In this document: positions 11,263 to 22,972 of the stretch, piece after piece
How positions within the stretch are numbered: the stretch's first letter is position 1
How the letters are laid out: each line of letters begins with the position of its first letter
DNA from: Gautieria morchelliformis
Taxonomy: Eukaryota > Basidiomycota > Agaricomycetes > Gomphales > Gomphaceae
DNA: 64,000 bases
Assembly: GCA_015179125.1 (NCBI GenBank)
Contig: WHVA01000449.1
Location: forward strand, 30,349 to 94,348
Reading direction: 5' to 3'
The notes under the pieces: model-generated
The model's database searches: none
The model's input: only the letters and a program-made list of their open reading frames with translations
Told to the model about the DNA's origin: nothing
Program-made: the position numbers and the translations under genes

Positions 11263-12686
11263 TCAGTAGGCTTTAGATATTGATGAGTAGCTGACGAGGA
11301 CGCATTCTACTGATCGGTTATAGATCTTGGTGACGTGATGGTTCTGGATTAATACGAAGGCTCTGCAGCCAATTTCCCATAAGTGGGAGAAATCAGGTTT
11401 CTTACCAGTCCAGGCCTCATAGGGTGTCTTATCATCAAGCGCTCTTGTGAGGGTTTGGTTTTGAGATATACCACAGTCATTACGCATTCGCCCCACAAGC
11501 TTGGGGGGAGGTTTGCATCTGATCTAATTGTTCGCGCTTTGGACATAAGTTTATGGTGGGTTCGTTCAACGATTCCGTTCTCGACAGAGGTATATGGTGC
11601 AGTGACAAGGTGTTGAATGCCATGGTCATGGAGGTACCTTTCGTAGAGCTTAGAAGTATACTCTCCTCCATTGTCCGTAATAAATTTTCTTATGGAGCAG
11701 TTAGATTGGCGTTTGATGAGAGTTCGCCATTCAGTAAACGCAGTGAGCGCATCACTTTTTCTGGCAAGGAGATATGTCCAGGTGTGTCTGGACTGGTCGT
11801 CTACGAAGTTAAGGGCGTAAAATTTACCACCGGTGGGTACATCCTCAGGCCCGGTGATATCAGAAAAGACAACATCAAGAACGCTCTCTGCCTCTTTCCT
11901 TCGCGTATCTTTGGTACAGGTGTTTTGGCCTGTTTCCCGAGGATACAGTGATCGCAAATTGGCAGAATGGAGGAAAGGTCGGTGGGCATACCTGTGGCCA
12001 TACTCTTCTTTGCCATAGTAATGATAGACTGATAATTCATGTGGCCAAGTCGCTTGTGCCATGTTTCGAGGCTAGCTGGGGCTCTCACAAGGTTAGCATA
12101 GGCTTGAGCGGAGGATGTGGTGGGAACATAGTATAAGCCCCCAGATGCTCTTGTGCCTCTAAGCATTTCTTTCTTTTGCTGGTCATAGACACGGCACTGG
12201 TCTTTGGAGAAGACTGAGAGGTAATCATCATCGTCCGCGAGTTTGCCTACTGATATGAGCCTGATAGTGGCATCTGGTACATAGAGGATGTTGCGGAGGG
12301 TGAGGGATTTCCCACTCAGTGTGATCATAGAGACATCTCCCATACCGATGGCTTCCGAAATCGACCTGTTCATCCCTTTGATGGGACAAGGTGCAATTGG
12401 TGCAATTTCTGGTGAAGTCATGTTTGCGGGGAGTGCAGTGGATAGATGTGCCAGAGTCTAGGAAACGAGGGATAGTATCCATCGACATAAACGTTTGATC
12501 TGGTTGTCCCATGCTGTGCTTATGCGCCAACCAATCAATACTACACACAGGGTCACTTTTGTCCATGCACACAAATGACCAGTCATTGTCATGGAAGCGA
12601 TCACTTGGCTTGTAAAATGATATCGGACATGAGGTCGGCACAGTTTTTATGGCAATGTTGGCAAATTCAAACTTATGCTCCCCCAC
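11263..12686 (-). pseudogene. Copia-C protease and integrase
   Basis: Several overlapping frames together give a protease block (RFLDSGTSIHCTP, with the catalytic DSG), a GAG-pre-integrase HHCC zinc domain (TWHKRLGHMNYQS with CDHCILGKQ) and the integrase core. The core D,D,E residues are visible as VFSDITGPED, ITDNGGEY and ENGIVERTHHKL. At least two frame breaks (near 12300 and 11850) disable it. The C-terminal linker continues to about 10900 with many Asp/Glu. Confidence 0.85.
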
Positions 12687-12743
12687 AACATTGGCATCAG
12701 TAGCAGCGGCAAGGGCGGCATCTTTCTCCTTTTTTGCATGGGC

Positions 12744-13523
12744 TCAAGGGCCACCACCCTCATCACCTCCGCCTGGATGCCAGCATTTCTCTTTCATGTG
12801 GCCAGGTTTGCTGCAGTTAGCGCAAATGGCCCTGGATGGCTTCTTCGAGGAAATGGCAGCCAAGGCTTCTTCCGCAGCGACAGCCTGGTTTTCATGGCGG
12901 ACCTTAGAGGCCTCGAAGTGCAAGCGTGCCTTGAGGCCATCAAAGGAAATGCCATCTTTGGTGGAGGTAAGAATACCCTCGAGCTGTTCGCGGATGGGAG
13001 TGAAGAATTCATGAGAGCGGGCATTGAGGCAGATCATAATCATCCAATCATCCTCCTTGATGGGTCCAGCGGCGAACATGTCCTTCATCATGTGTTCAAG
13101 GGCGAGGAGTGTGACATCAATGTCAATTCCAGGGATGAAGCGAGTAGAGAGAGCGCGTTTCAGCAGAGGCACTTGGTGCATCGGACCAAGTGTAGAGAAG
13201 GAATCATGGATCTTCTTCCACGTGTCAGCGGCGGCGGTGCAATCAGTGATGACATGGTGCAGCGAAGAGTCCATCTTGAGCTGGATAGTAAAGATAAGTG
13301 TGGTGCTCTTCGCAGTCCAAAGTGCTTTCTCAGATGGGTGCGTGTCAGGAGGAGGGATCAAAGAGGGGTCGTTCTTGTCAATGTATTTCCAGAGACCACT
13401 TGTAGCGAGAAGGGCCTTCGCTTCACTAGCCCACAAGGTGTAGTTCTCACCGCCCAAGAGGAGCTAAGACATCTTCTGTCTAGCCCAGTTCTCGGGGATA
13501 AAAGAGGTGATCGACGAGGTCAT
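12744..13523 (-). pseudogene. Copia-C gag
   Basis: The frame is open from 13457 to 12744, and the natural ATG is probably at 13523 (MTSSITSFIPENWARQKMS), with a TAG at about 13466 between the two. A UBN2-type gag domain is followed by the zinc knuckle CANCSKPGHMKEKC (CX2CX4HX4C) near the C-terminus. Only one nonsense codon interrupts an otherwise complete gag. The long opposite-strand frame at 12675-13643 is a shadow of it. Confidence 0.8.
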
Positions 13524-13634
13524 GATGGGGTTAGGAAAAAACGAGTGTATGCGTCGGTGACAAGAAGTACTTCAAATTCTCTCAGGATATCTGCACAAAG
13601 GATGCTTCACAGGAGTATTAGTAGTGCAGCGGTT

Positions 13635-13645
13635 GGCCCATAACC
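13635..13645 (-). other. Primer binding site of Copia-C (initiator-tRNA half type)
   Basis: The minus strand reads GGTTATGGGCC, complementary to the anticodon region GGGCCCAUAACC of eukaryotic initiator tRNA-Met. Pairing with the anticodon loop, not the 3' end, is the half-tRNA priming known for Drosophila copia. The LTR remnant starts at 13646. Confidence 0.7.
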
Positions 13646-14363
13646 TATTGGAGCTGTACTACTGTGAGCTCAGACGTTCAGAGGTGCGTGAACGGCTGTA
13701 TTATTACCTGTACTACTGTGAGTTGTAGTACAGGTGATGGTGTTAGCAACTCGGGGTTATGGCAGGGAAGGTTCGGTAGAGCTCTTAGAAAGCTAGAATC
13801 AAATTTACTCTCTCAGTGAATTTATTGTCACTGTTATATTAATACAATACCTAGAATCAAATTTACTACATGATTTTCAGTCAACATGCCACGAAAATAC
13901 AAAGAATACTACTCGCCTCTCTCAGTGAATTTATTGTCACTGAGAGAGGAGTACTATCCTGTCTCAGAAGGCATATACATGCACCCGGCCCTTTAGCGCT
14001 CAAGAGCTCGCGCGTCGAAGTCATTTCAAACTCCGCTGGGTGCAGCCGCCTGTAAAAATAGAGATAACAAAATGAAATGGAGAGATAGGGAGTGACTGGA
14101 AATTTTCAAAAATAATCAGAGAAGTGAATGCATGGTACAAGAACAATGTGAGAAGAGATTGAAACACCATACAATAAATCGAACATATTATGCTTGATTT
14201 TGGTGCAGGAGCATAAATGCACCCAACAGATGGTGTGTAAGTGAGAAGAGTAGTAGGCGAGTGTGTAGGATGATTCTTACCTCAGACGTTCAGAGGTGCA
14301 TGAACAGCTGAGGAAAGGTGCGAATATCAGGGTTTGAATGGGAAGTACTAACACGTCAGTGGG
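13646..14363. other. Copia LTR remnants, no gene
   Basis: This region contains two copies of a CTCAGACGTTCAGAGGTGC block (near 13670 and 14281), a repeated CTCTCAGTGAATTTATTGTCAC (13813 and 13919) and a perfect hairpin. The left end (TATTGGAG on plus, i.e. CTCCAATA on minus) fits the 3' end of the Copia-C LTR with one C-to-T change from CTCCAACA. Confidence 0.45.
13916..13949. repeat. Perfect 13-bp hairpin
   Basis: CCTCTCTCAGTGA (13916-13928), an 8-base loop, and its exact reverse complement (13937-13949). It lies in LTR remnant DNA. Function unknown. Confidence 0.8.
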
Positions 14364-14405
14364 TCCATGTAGACGCGTATGGTATATGACATCGATACTC
14401 CAACA

Positions 14406-16101
14406 AGAGGGACCAGATCTGACCAGCCTGAATGATGCACGTTCCCGTGATGACTGGCCACAGTGGGATGCATCTATCAAGTGAGAACTGGACCAGCATG
14501 CGATCCTGAGGACATGGGACCTCATGTAACCACCTGACGGTGCGAATATCGTTGGCAGCAAACTCGTATTCCATTATAAACATGATGCGGACAGTAAGGT
14601 GGTAAACCACAAGACCAGGCTCATTGCACAAGGCTTCATGCAGGCAGAAGGTATAGATTACACTGAAACCTTTTCTCCCACCGCCAAACTCTCCACCATA
14701 TGCATAATCACAGCAATCACAGTCAAAAATCCCTGGGAACTCGAACAAACCAATATCGACGGTGCATACCTTAATGCTCCGATCACGGAGACGGTCTACA
14801 TGCACCAGCAAAAGGGTATGAAGCTCCTGGAAAGGAGCACTATGTATGTGGGCTTAACCGTGCAATCTACGGACTGAAGCAGTCCGGGAGGGAATGGTAC
14901 AACATGCTGAGTGGCATCATGTACAGTTTTGGATTCACGCATTGCGAAGTCGAGCATGCGGTATTCCATAGGTACGCTGGACAGGATGTCCTCATCGTCG
15001 CAGTAGACATCGATGACCTGACCATGGCTGGCAACTCAAAGGACGTGATTCGGCAGTTCAAGGATGAGCTGCGCACCATCCTTAAGATTAAGGACATAGG
15101 GGATTTACACTGGTTGCTGGGGATAGAGGTGAAATGGGACCGCACGCTACGCACAATTTCATTCTCGCAGCATGCATACATACAAAAGATGTATGTGATG
15201 AGCTGTGTACCATCCTTAAGATTAAGGACATAGGGGATTTACACTGGTTGCTGGGGATAGAGGTGAAACGGGACCGCACACTATGCACAATTTCATTCTC
15301 GCAGCATGCATACATACAAAAGATACTCGAGAGATTCAATCTACAGGACGTGAATCCACTCGGCACCCCGCTTGATCCCCACCACAGGTTATCACTGTTC
15401 CAGTCCCCCTCCACCCCTTGCCAGTACCACAACATGCACAACGTACCGTATAGAGAGGCCATCAGGTCACTCATGTACATGGCTTTGGGCATGTGTCCGG
15501 ACATCTCATTCGCTGTGTCATTCCTGGCACAATTTATGCAGAACCCAGGAAGACTGCACTGGGAGGCAGTGAAACATGTCTTCCGCTACTTGAAGGGCAC
15601 AATGAACATGTGCCTCGTCATTGGCGGTTCACAGAGCACCTGGAGGCCTTCTCAGACGTGGACTGGGCATCCCAAGAGCACCGCCAGTCCATCTCTGGGT
15701 ACGTGTTCACCATAGATGGTGGAGCTGTCTCCTGGAGCTCTAAGAAGCAACAAATCGTTGCATTATCTACAACAGAGGCTGAGTATATCGCCACAACTCA
15801 TGCAGCGAAGGTGGCACTTTGGATACACACCCTTTTGGCCGACATCACACACCCACTAGAGAAACCCATTACTATCCACCTAGACAACATTTCCACCATC
15901 TCCATCATGAAGAATGAATACCACCTGCAGACGAAGCACATCAATATTCGCTATCATTTCATACACCACGCCATGTGGGAGGGACTCATAACCGTCGACT
16001 ATGTCCCGACAGATGATATGGTGGCCGACATGTTCACAAAAGCTGTTCAGCGACATAAGGTCTCACACCTGAATGCCATGGTGGGACTGCATTCAGCTTA
16101 A
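14406..16101 (+). pseudogene. Copia-D reverse transcriptase and RNase H
   Basis: RT blocks are seen as SKVVNHKTRLIAQGF, EQTNIDGAYLNAPI and VAVDIDDLTMAG (catalytic DD), and RNase H as TEAEYIATTHAAKVALW and VPTDDMVADMFTKAVQ before the stop at 16101. The frame changes near 14880 and again through a 134-bp tandem duplication. The C-terminal RNase H part (15493-16101) remains open. Confidence 0.85.
15063..15330 (+). repeat. 134-bp tandem duplication inside Copia-D RT
   Basis: Two adjacent near-identical copies (15063-15196 and 15197-about 15330) each start GATGAGCTG and end ACAAAAGAT. Because 134 is not a multiple of three, the duplication shifts the reading frame. Confidence 0.85.
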
Positions 16102-16108
16102 GGGGGAG

Positions 16109-16526
16109 TGTTGGAGGTAGTACTGGTAAGTGTAGAATGCAGGGCCACGGCTGGCAACACGCGACCCGGACTCATATCTAGTTACTTGTCTCGGTCATAG
16201 TTGACCAAGGTAATATATCTGCTGGGCTCGTAGTTAGTGGCTCCTCAGTGAATCACCCATTCACTGAGGTGCATACCAGATTCTGTACACCATAGTGTAC
16301 CAATGCTCACCCCTGAGTTGTCACTACATAGGTACAGTACAGCTATATACACTGAGTGAATCACCCATTCACTGAGTTGTCACTACATAGCTACTGCGCA
16401 TAATCTAACACGGTCAGTGCTTGCCGTGTTGATGTCTGAAAGGAATCGGGGTGAGTAATGTATCTGATGCCGCTTCCTTTTAGTCCATGTAGACGCATAT
16501 TGGTATATGACATCGATACTCCAACA
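16109..16526 (+). repeat. 3' LTR of Copia-D
   Basis: 418 bp, starting TGTTGGAGGTAG right after the purine tract and ending GATACTCCAACA. The ends TGTTGGAG and CTCCAACA are inverted repeats. It contains repeated AGTGAATCACCCATTCACTGAG blocks. Confidence 0.75.
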
Positions 16527-16785
16527 ACATGTGCATATGCCACTGAGAACCTATGTACTGTGTACGGGGTGAGATCCAGGTGCAGACCCAATATGTGTGC
16601 GTAATCGTGTGTGAGAGTGCCTGCGAGCGCACCTCACTCGTACCACCATGGCGGATACTATAAGGGAAAGGGGCAAACTCTACCTACACAACACAAAGAG
16701 TGGGTGCTCATGTACGTGCTTCGGTCACCAGCGACGCACGTGTACTACGCATCCACATCCGTGATGATGGAAGGGAAGAGTCATT
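16527..16785. other. No gene seen
   Basis: Short unique sequence between the Copia-D LTR and the Copia-B 3' LTR. It ends in TCATT (16781-16785), the target-site duplication of Copia-B on this side. Confidence 0.5.
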
Positions 16786-16960
16786 TGAAGAGAGTAGATG
16801 ATGGTTGTGGATAAAGATGATAACATTCGACCAGCGAGTCTCAGAAAAATATACAGCGCCTGTAACTACTGTAACTAAGGGATTCGGTAGGAGATGAAAA
16901 TGGGAACCACAACCACGAGTGACCACAGGATGACTAACGGTTGAGCGATGGTATTCAACA
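16786..16960 (-). repeat. 3' LTR of Copia-B
   Basis: 175 bp, TGTTGAATACC to CTCTCTTCA on the minus strand. It differs at two positions, both CpG transitions, from the 5' LTR at 25837-26011. Its outer flank on the minus strand is AATGA, the same five bases that flank the 5' LTR. Confidence 0.9.
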
Positions 16961-17017
16961 GACCCCCCCGAGCGAAACAAATCAAAAAGAAATATGATGG
17001 GATACAGGAGGGGATGG

Positions 17018-18352
17018 TCACAACATGCCTAATTTATGAATCAAGAAACGGTGTTGAGCCAAAGGCAGGGCCTTCGTGAAAACGTCGGCGACGTTCTCAG
17101 CGGACCTGACATAGGTGATCTCGGCGTCACCATGATCGATGAGCTCGCCGAGCCAATGCCCCTCGACGCGGAAGTGCTTGGTGCGGGGGTGATGGGAAAC
17201 GTCCTGGAGATTGGAGATCGTCTGCATGTTGTCGCAGTAGATATGGATCGGTCCGGCAAGGGGCAGCCTAAGTTCCTGGAGGAAGTGGCGGACCCAAAGG
17301 GCGTGCTTGGCGCTAGGGATCAAGGCCATAGACTCGGACTCGGTCGTCGACAGAGTGATCCGGGTTTGCTTCTTAGATACCCACGCGGTAATACAGCCGT
17401 GATAAAAGCAGATAAAACCCCCCACAGAATGGGAGTCAGCTAGACCCGCGAAGTCGGCATTGGAATAGATCTTGATGAGGGGAGTGGAGGACGAGCGGCG
17501 CAACACAACGCCTGCGTCGCGAGTGCCCTTCAAATAGCGTATAACGCGTTTAACGGCCGTCCAGTGAGCCTCACTGAAGTCATGCGTGTGTTGGCTCAGC
17601 TGCTGGACAGCGAACGCAATGTCGGGGCGGGATCCTAGAACGGCATACATCAAGGAGCCGATCGCTTGGGCGTAAGGTGCGTCTGGTGCGGGACCACCAT
17701 CAGGGCGCGGCTTGAGGGTTTTGATGTCATGCAGGACAGGAGTGTTGACCGGTGGTGCTTCATCCAGATTGAAATGCTGGGCAATGACGTCGATGTAATG
17801 GCCTTGGGAGAGTTTAATGAAATCGTGATTTGGATCGATCTCGACCCTGATCCCGAGGATCTTGAGCATCTCGCCAAGGTCCTTCATAGTGAAATTAGAA
17901 TGGAGGAGGGTTTTAACACTCGCCATCAGCGTCTTAGAACTAGCAAAAAGACTGAGGTCGTCGACGTAAATAGTGATGATGGTGAGCCGGTCGCCGGTCT
18001 TTTTGTAGAAAACGCAGTCATCTGCGTGACACCGCGTGAAACCGTCATCGAGCAAGACCGTCGTGAGCTTCTTGTACCAGGAGCGGCCTGACTGCTTCAA
18101 ACCGTAAATAGCCCGGTGCAATTTGAGCACGCGACTCGATCCATCGTCAAAGCCGTCCGGCTGGCGCATGTATATCTCCTCATCTAGAGTAGAATTAAGA
18201 TACGCGCCTTTGACATCCATCATCTCGATCTCCCATCCCTTTTGGATGGTGATAGCGGGGATGAGCCGGAGGCTGTCTAATTTGACAACCGGTGATGTGA
18301 CCTCAAAATAATCCATGCCAGGTCGTTGCGTGAACCCCTGCGCAACTCACTA
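17018..18352 (-). pseudogene. Copia-B pol fragment: reverse transcriptase and RNase H
   Basis: Uninterrupted from the break at about 18352 to the stop at 17018. RT has EMMDVKGAYLNSTLDEEIYM, IYGLKQSGRSW and the catalytic TIYVDDLSLFA. RNase H has LSTTESESMALIPSAK, YCDNMQTISNL and ENVADVFTKALPLAQHR before LIHKLGML. No internal stop is present, so this half decayed little. It lacks only the first RT blocks and everything upstream, which rules out a functional protein here. Confidence 0.9.
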
Positions 18353-18486
18353 GTCGAGGGGCGATGATTGATCAATCAACCATGACATTATCTTGAATGA
18401 GTGAGCGGGCACTGATCGTGCAGTCCAAGGGAACGGGAGAGCCCAGTGGGGAGGCTTTCCAACTGGTGCTCCTGTAGAGTGAATGT
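18353..18486. other. Unique sequence between Copia-B break and Copia-A
   Basis: 134 bp of non-repetitive DNA with no gene. It ends with AATGT (18482-18486), the target-site duplication of Copia-A copy 1. Confidence 0.5.
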
Positions 18487-18710
18487 TGTTAGTAATCGGG
18501 ATGATGACACCGCCGAGGCAGAGCCGGCACGCATTTAGCCGGAAGTTCGAGATCGCTCTCGGCCCCGGGTTGCTGGTGCGCCGGCATCGCATCGGCACAG
18601 CAGCTCGAAGAGATTGGTAATACAATGGACATCATATTTTGTATATAAAGGCAGAATGATCTACTTGAGATTGTAGTATAATCAGTTTATTATATCTCCT
18701 TCGTTCCACA
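18487..18710 (+). repeat. 5' LTR of Copia-A copy 1
   Basis: TGTTAGTAATC to CTTCGTTCCACA, with a TATA-like TATATAAAGG at about 18648 that probably drives the element. It is followed at once by GGTTATGGGCCCC, the initiator-tRNA half primer site. Confidence 0.9.
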
Positions 18711-18800
18711 GGTTATGGGCCCCAGCCATAACTAAACTACTACAGACCTAGCTTACTCCAACCACGCTCTATACTCCAACGACTCAATAACCAATCGACG

Positions 18801-21349
18801 ATGTCGAGTAGCAACAACACATACAAGATCGACCCCTTGAACGGGGATAATTACGCGGCGTGGCGCCGGCGGCTCGAGTGGATACTCGATGACTTAGATC
18901 TGTGGGACGTGGCTATCGGCAGGGAGACAGAACTGAGACCGGCAGATGTCGACAATGTCACTGCGACCGAGCAGCAGGAAATCGACGACTGGAGAAGGAA
19001 GGACAAGCAAGCTAGAAAAGAGATTTGTCTCAGAGTCGCCGATGAACAGCTAGTTTACATCAATCAGACAATGTCTGCATTTGCTGTATGGACTAGTTTA
19101 CAAGCTATATTCGAATCTAAGGGAGCAGTGGGAATCGTAAATCTCCGAAGAGATTTCTTCCGGACGCTTGCCGAAGACGGCGCGAACATGGAGGAGCACA
19201 TACGCAAGCTCCGCGGCATTCAACAGGAACTGAATGCGCGGGGACATTACATCAGTGACACCGAGTTCTCGAACATGTTGCTGACGTCATTACCAGATTC
19301 TTGGTCAGCATTTATTACGGCAGTAAACGCCAGTGGAGCCGGGACGACAGCTGATATATTAATAGCTCGAGTCCTCGATGAGGATCGAGCACGGAAAGCT
19401 GGATCGGCACGGCAGACGGTGCTTAAGGCGCAACAACGTCACAGGACCAAGAAAGATGACTCAGGAGCAACAAAGGGAAAATGCCGAAATTGCGGCAAGA
19501 AGGGTCATTACATGAAAGACTGTTGGGCGAAAGGGAGGGCCAAGCACCGAAATGGTTCAAATCAGGGAACAAAGAAACAGTCAAACAAGCGGAAGAAAAG
19601 GACTTCGCATTTGTATCTAAGGAGGTAGCATACAGTGCTATATCTGCATCCGACTGGCTAGCCGATTCAGCGGCAACAACACATATAGCTCGAAACCGAA
19701 ACGATTTCGCTAGCTATGCCGAGGAACCATCAGAAATTGAAGGAATTTCACCCGGTGCGGTGCTACATACACAAGGCCGAGGCACTATATACATGGAATT
19801 CAAGATCGGCGCCAAGATGAACACGATCGAACTACGTGACGTCAAGCATGCACCGGATGCACCGAACAACCTTATCAGCGTAGGGCGTCTAACTGATAAA
19901 GGCAACACGGCCACATTTTCAGGCACTGGCATCGAATTCAAATCACGTGCCGGAGTTACCTTCGCACAGGGACAGAAGCGCGGGCGGCTGTTCTGTATGA
20001 AGGCACGGGTCACTCGATCAGTCGAGGCACAGGACTTTGCCACAGCGGCAAAGGGACGGTCATGGGACAAATGGCACAGGATACTCGGGCACGTCAACAT
20101 AAACTCGATTAAAATGTTGAAATCTAACGATCTAGTTACTGGACTTGAGATCGACGAGTCAAACGAGCTGAGCCAGTGCAAGGCATGCATACAAGGCAAA
20201 CGGCATGTGGAGCCGTTCCCCAAAAGAGCCGATGACACTGTAGAACAGGTCGGTGACCTAACAGTATCCGATGTATGGGGGCCTGCCCAGACCGAGGGAC
20301 CATCACGTGAAAAATACTTTTATTCTTTCATGGACATCAAATCGAGGTACACTGCAATCTATTTTGGGAGCACCAAAGATGAAGCGCTCAAACACTTCGA
20401 GACGTACAAGGCATTCCTCGAGACCCAAACAGGTCAGAAACTGAAGAGGTTTCGCTCAGATAATAGAGGGGAATATGTCAATAAAAATTTCAAGGAATTT
20501 TGTGCAAAATATGGCATTATCATGGAGACCACAGCTCCATACTCCCCAGCCCAGAATGGAATCGCCGAACGACTCAACCGGACCTTACTCGAGCACGCGC
20601 GGGCAATGATATTTGCCAAGAACCTGCCAAAAATACTCTGGCCCGAGGCCATGGCTTACGCGTGTTATATCAAAAATCGATCACCCACGCGAGTGCTTGG
20701 AGATGACGCAATGCAGTTCCAAGCACTATTCGGCAAGAAGCCAAACATAGCACGTCTAGAGGAATTCGGGACAAATTGCTGGGTTATGGTGCCGGATCAA
20801 CGTCGAGCCAAACTTGATCCAAAGGCAGAAGAACATATCTTCATCGGAGTAGCAGAACATGCAAAAGCCTGGAGGTATTACAATAAAGCCTCAAAGCATG
20901 TTCAAATTTCGAGAAATATTACATTCGACGAAAACGACAACAGACTCTACCCTATCCCAGATAACGACGATGACGACACGGCACCGCTTGAGGGGGAGCA
21001 CTCACTGCGCGAGCATGTGCCGGACCTGATCCCATCTACCCCGCAGATGTCATCACCCCAGACGACGCCCGTTCCTGATCCACCTGAACAAGCGCCAGCT
21101 CCACAGATTCGACGGAGCGCGCGTATCACTCAAAGACCGGATTACCGGAAACTGAATGATTCAGGACGCACCGAGCAGGTTTACATAACGAGAGAAATCG
21201 TCACTGAACCTGAGAATTACAGAGCAGCGGTATCACGTGATGATGCGCCGATCTGGGAGAAAGCGATGGAAATTGAAATGGATCAACATAAGACATTAGA
21301 AACATGGGAATTAACAGAACTACCACCTGGACGAGTAGCTATCGGTTGC
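18801..21349 (+). pseudogene. Copia-A copy 1 gag, protease, integrase, start of RT
   Basis: Gag starts at 18801 (MSSSNNTYKID), with a UBN2-type domain and zinc knuckle CRNCGKKGHYMKDC. A deletion of about 10 bp at about 19530 shifts the frame, and the same protein continues in the frame seen from 19481. Then follow the protease (WLADSAATTH), HHCC zinc domain (WHRILGHVN, CKACIQGK), integrase D,D,E (TVSDVWGPA, FRSDNRGEY, QNGIAERLN) and the first RT blocks, until TGA at 21350 replaces the CGA (Arg) of GCRWVYAV in copy 2. Confidence 0.9.
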
Positions 21350-22799
21350 TGATGGGTATACGCCGTCAAAACGCAACCGGATGGACAATTAAAGCAAGGG
21401 TTGTGGCTCAAGGATTCACACAGAGGCCAGGGATGGATTACTACGAGATAACTTCACCTGTGGTCAAGTTCGATTCACTACGTGTTCTATTAGCGATCGC
21501 AAACACACTCGATTGGGAAATCGAAATGATGGATGTCAACGCCTATCTCAATTCAACCATAGATGAGGAGATCTACATGCGTCAGCCCGACGGCTTTGAT
21601 GATGGATCTGGACGCGTTCTAAGAATATACAGAGCGCTCTACGGACTCAAGCAATCAGGACGAGCTTGGCATCAGCGCTTATGCAAATTACTACTCGACC
21701 TCGGCTCCCATCAAAGTACAGCCGACGAATGTGTCTACATCAGGCAAGATAAGGACTCAATCGAAGTCATATCAGTATACGTGGACAACTTCGGACTATT
21801 TGCTGATTCCAAAGGAGGGATGATTAAGCTCAAGGGGGAGCTTCATGGAAAATTCCCCTTAACAGATTTAGGAGAGATGAAGAAAATCTTGGGAATTAGA
21901 GTTGAGAGGAATAGGGATGAGGGAACACTGATCATGTCTCAAGGACATTACATCGACATCATACTTGATCGATTCAACATGGCTACGGCACATTCCGTAT
22001 ATACAGCTCTGCATAAAATGATCAAACTCACGACACCTATGGACTCAACAGGTCCAACTGCCGAAGTACCCTATGCCAAAGCAATCGGATCGCTAATGTA
22101 TGCAGCACTCAGCACGTGACCTGATTTGGCCTTTACCGTACAACATCTGAGCCAATTCACTACTACTTACGGAGCCGAGCACTGGACGGCGATCAAACAC
22201 GCGCTCAGGTACCTCAAGGGGTCACGTGACGACGGCATAACCTTCCGACAAGACGCTGGTCTCGACCTCGAAATATTTGTTGACTCGGATTATGCTAATA
22301 GAAAGGACGCACTGTCTATTAGCGGCTATGTAGCTATACTAGGAGGGGGAGCCATTGCATGGAGTTCGAAGAAGCAGCGAACGATCGCATTATCTACTAC
22401 GGAGGCCGAATACATGGCACTTACCGAGGGTGCCAAGCAATTGATCTGGCTGAGGCGCTTCATCGAGGAGCTAGGAATAGATCAAGCCCAGCCCACGTCA
22501 CTTCGATCAGACAATCTAGGCGCCATTACACTATCGCATGACGCAACGTATCATGCACGTACCAAACACATCAATGTCGCATATCACTTCATCCGTGAGA
22601 AAGTGGCCTCTCACGAGGCATCACTTACGTACGTACCAACGAAGGAGAACGTAGCGGACATATTTACAAAGGGATTGGATTTACACCAACATAGGTATCT
22701 ATTAGGGAAATTAGGATTTTGTCGAAGGGACTTCTCGCTGAGGGGGAGTGTTAGTAATCGGGATGATGACACCGCCGAGGCAGAGCCGGCACGCATTTA
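21350..22799 (+). pseudogene. Copia-A copy 1 reverse transcriptase and RNase H
   Basis: RT core with YYEITSPVVKFDS and VISVYVDNFGLFA. The catalytic YVDD of copy 2 reads YVDN here. There are small deletions near 21390 and at the MDVNAYLN site (KG lost), and a TGA at about 22118 where copy 2 has CGA in STRPDLAF. RNase H (TEAEYMALTEGAKQL, SDNLGAITL) continues to 22799, with the last codons inside the 3' LTR as in copy 2. Confidence 0.9.
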
Positions 22800-22972
22800 G
22801 CCGGAAGTTCGAGATCGCTCTCGGCCCCGGGTTGCTGGTGCACCGGCATCGCATCGGCACAGCAGCTCAAAGAGATTGGTAATACAATGGACATCATATT
22901 TTGTATATAAAGGCAGAACAATCTACTTGAGATCGTAGTATAATCAGTTTATTATATCTCCTTCGTTCCACA
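22749..22972 (+). repeat. 3' LTR of Copia-A copy 1
   Basis: 224 bp, same ends as the 5' LTR. Five differences from it, each explicable as a C-to-T or G-to-A change at a CpG. Confidence 0.9.

Larger units (their letters stand above)
10216..13645 (-). mobile_element. Ty1/Copia retrotransposon C, degenerate, 3' truncated
   Basis: Minus-strand order is primer site (13635-13645), gag, protease, integrase, then RT, which is lost after the GLYGL motif at about 10230. PR-IN-RT order is diagnostic of Copia. Frameshifts and stops occur in every part. The sequence beyond 10215 is unrelated LTR-like DNA. Confidence 0.85.
14364..16526 (+). mobile_element. Ty1/Copia retrotransposon D, internally deleted
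   Basis: A 42-bp piece at 14364-14405 matches the 3' end of the LTR at 16109-16526 and is joined directly to pol sequence (WPQWDASI). Leader, gag, protease and integrase are therefore deleted. What remains is RT plus RNase H and the 3' LTR with its purine tract AGGGGGAG. Confidence 0.75.
16786..18352 (-). mobile_element. Copia-B, 3' half (RT, RNase H, 3' LTR)
   Basis: The 3' LTR lies at 16786-16960, preceded by the purine tract GGGGGGGTC and the C-terminal half of pol. The upstream break is in the RT at VAQGFTQRPG (18352). The missing 5' half is found in opposite orientation at 25837-30352 (see findings). Confidence 0.9.
18487..22972 (+). mobile_element. Copia-A copy 1, complete but decayed
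   Basis: A complete 4486-bp Ty1/Copia element. LTRs at 18487-18710 and 22749-22972 (224 bp each), primer site GGTTATGGGCC right after the 5' LTR, purine tract GAGGGGGAG before the 3' LTR, and 5-bp target duplication AATGT on both sides (18482-18486, 22973-22977). The two LTRs differ at five positions, all transitions. The polyprotein frame is broken by small deletions and two CGA-to-TGA nonsense changes relative to copy 2 at 44131-48622. Confidence 0.95.

Noticed and set aside
12675-13643. 322-codon plus-strand frame as a host gene
   Set aside because: It is the exact antisense of Copia-C gag, which has a recognisable zinc knuckle; no promoter or domain on the plus strand.
14364-14405. Start of a 5' LTR of Copia-C on the minus strand
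   Set aside because: The 42 bp match the 3' end of the Copia-D LTR in the same orientation and do not match a Copia LTR start; treated as a Copia-D deletion product.
19714-20238. 174-codon minus-strand frame (and its twin 46875-47399 plus)
   Set aside because: Antisense to the Copia-A integrase in both copies; conserved only because the sense strand codes.
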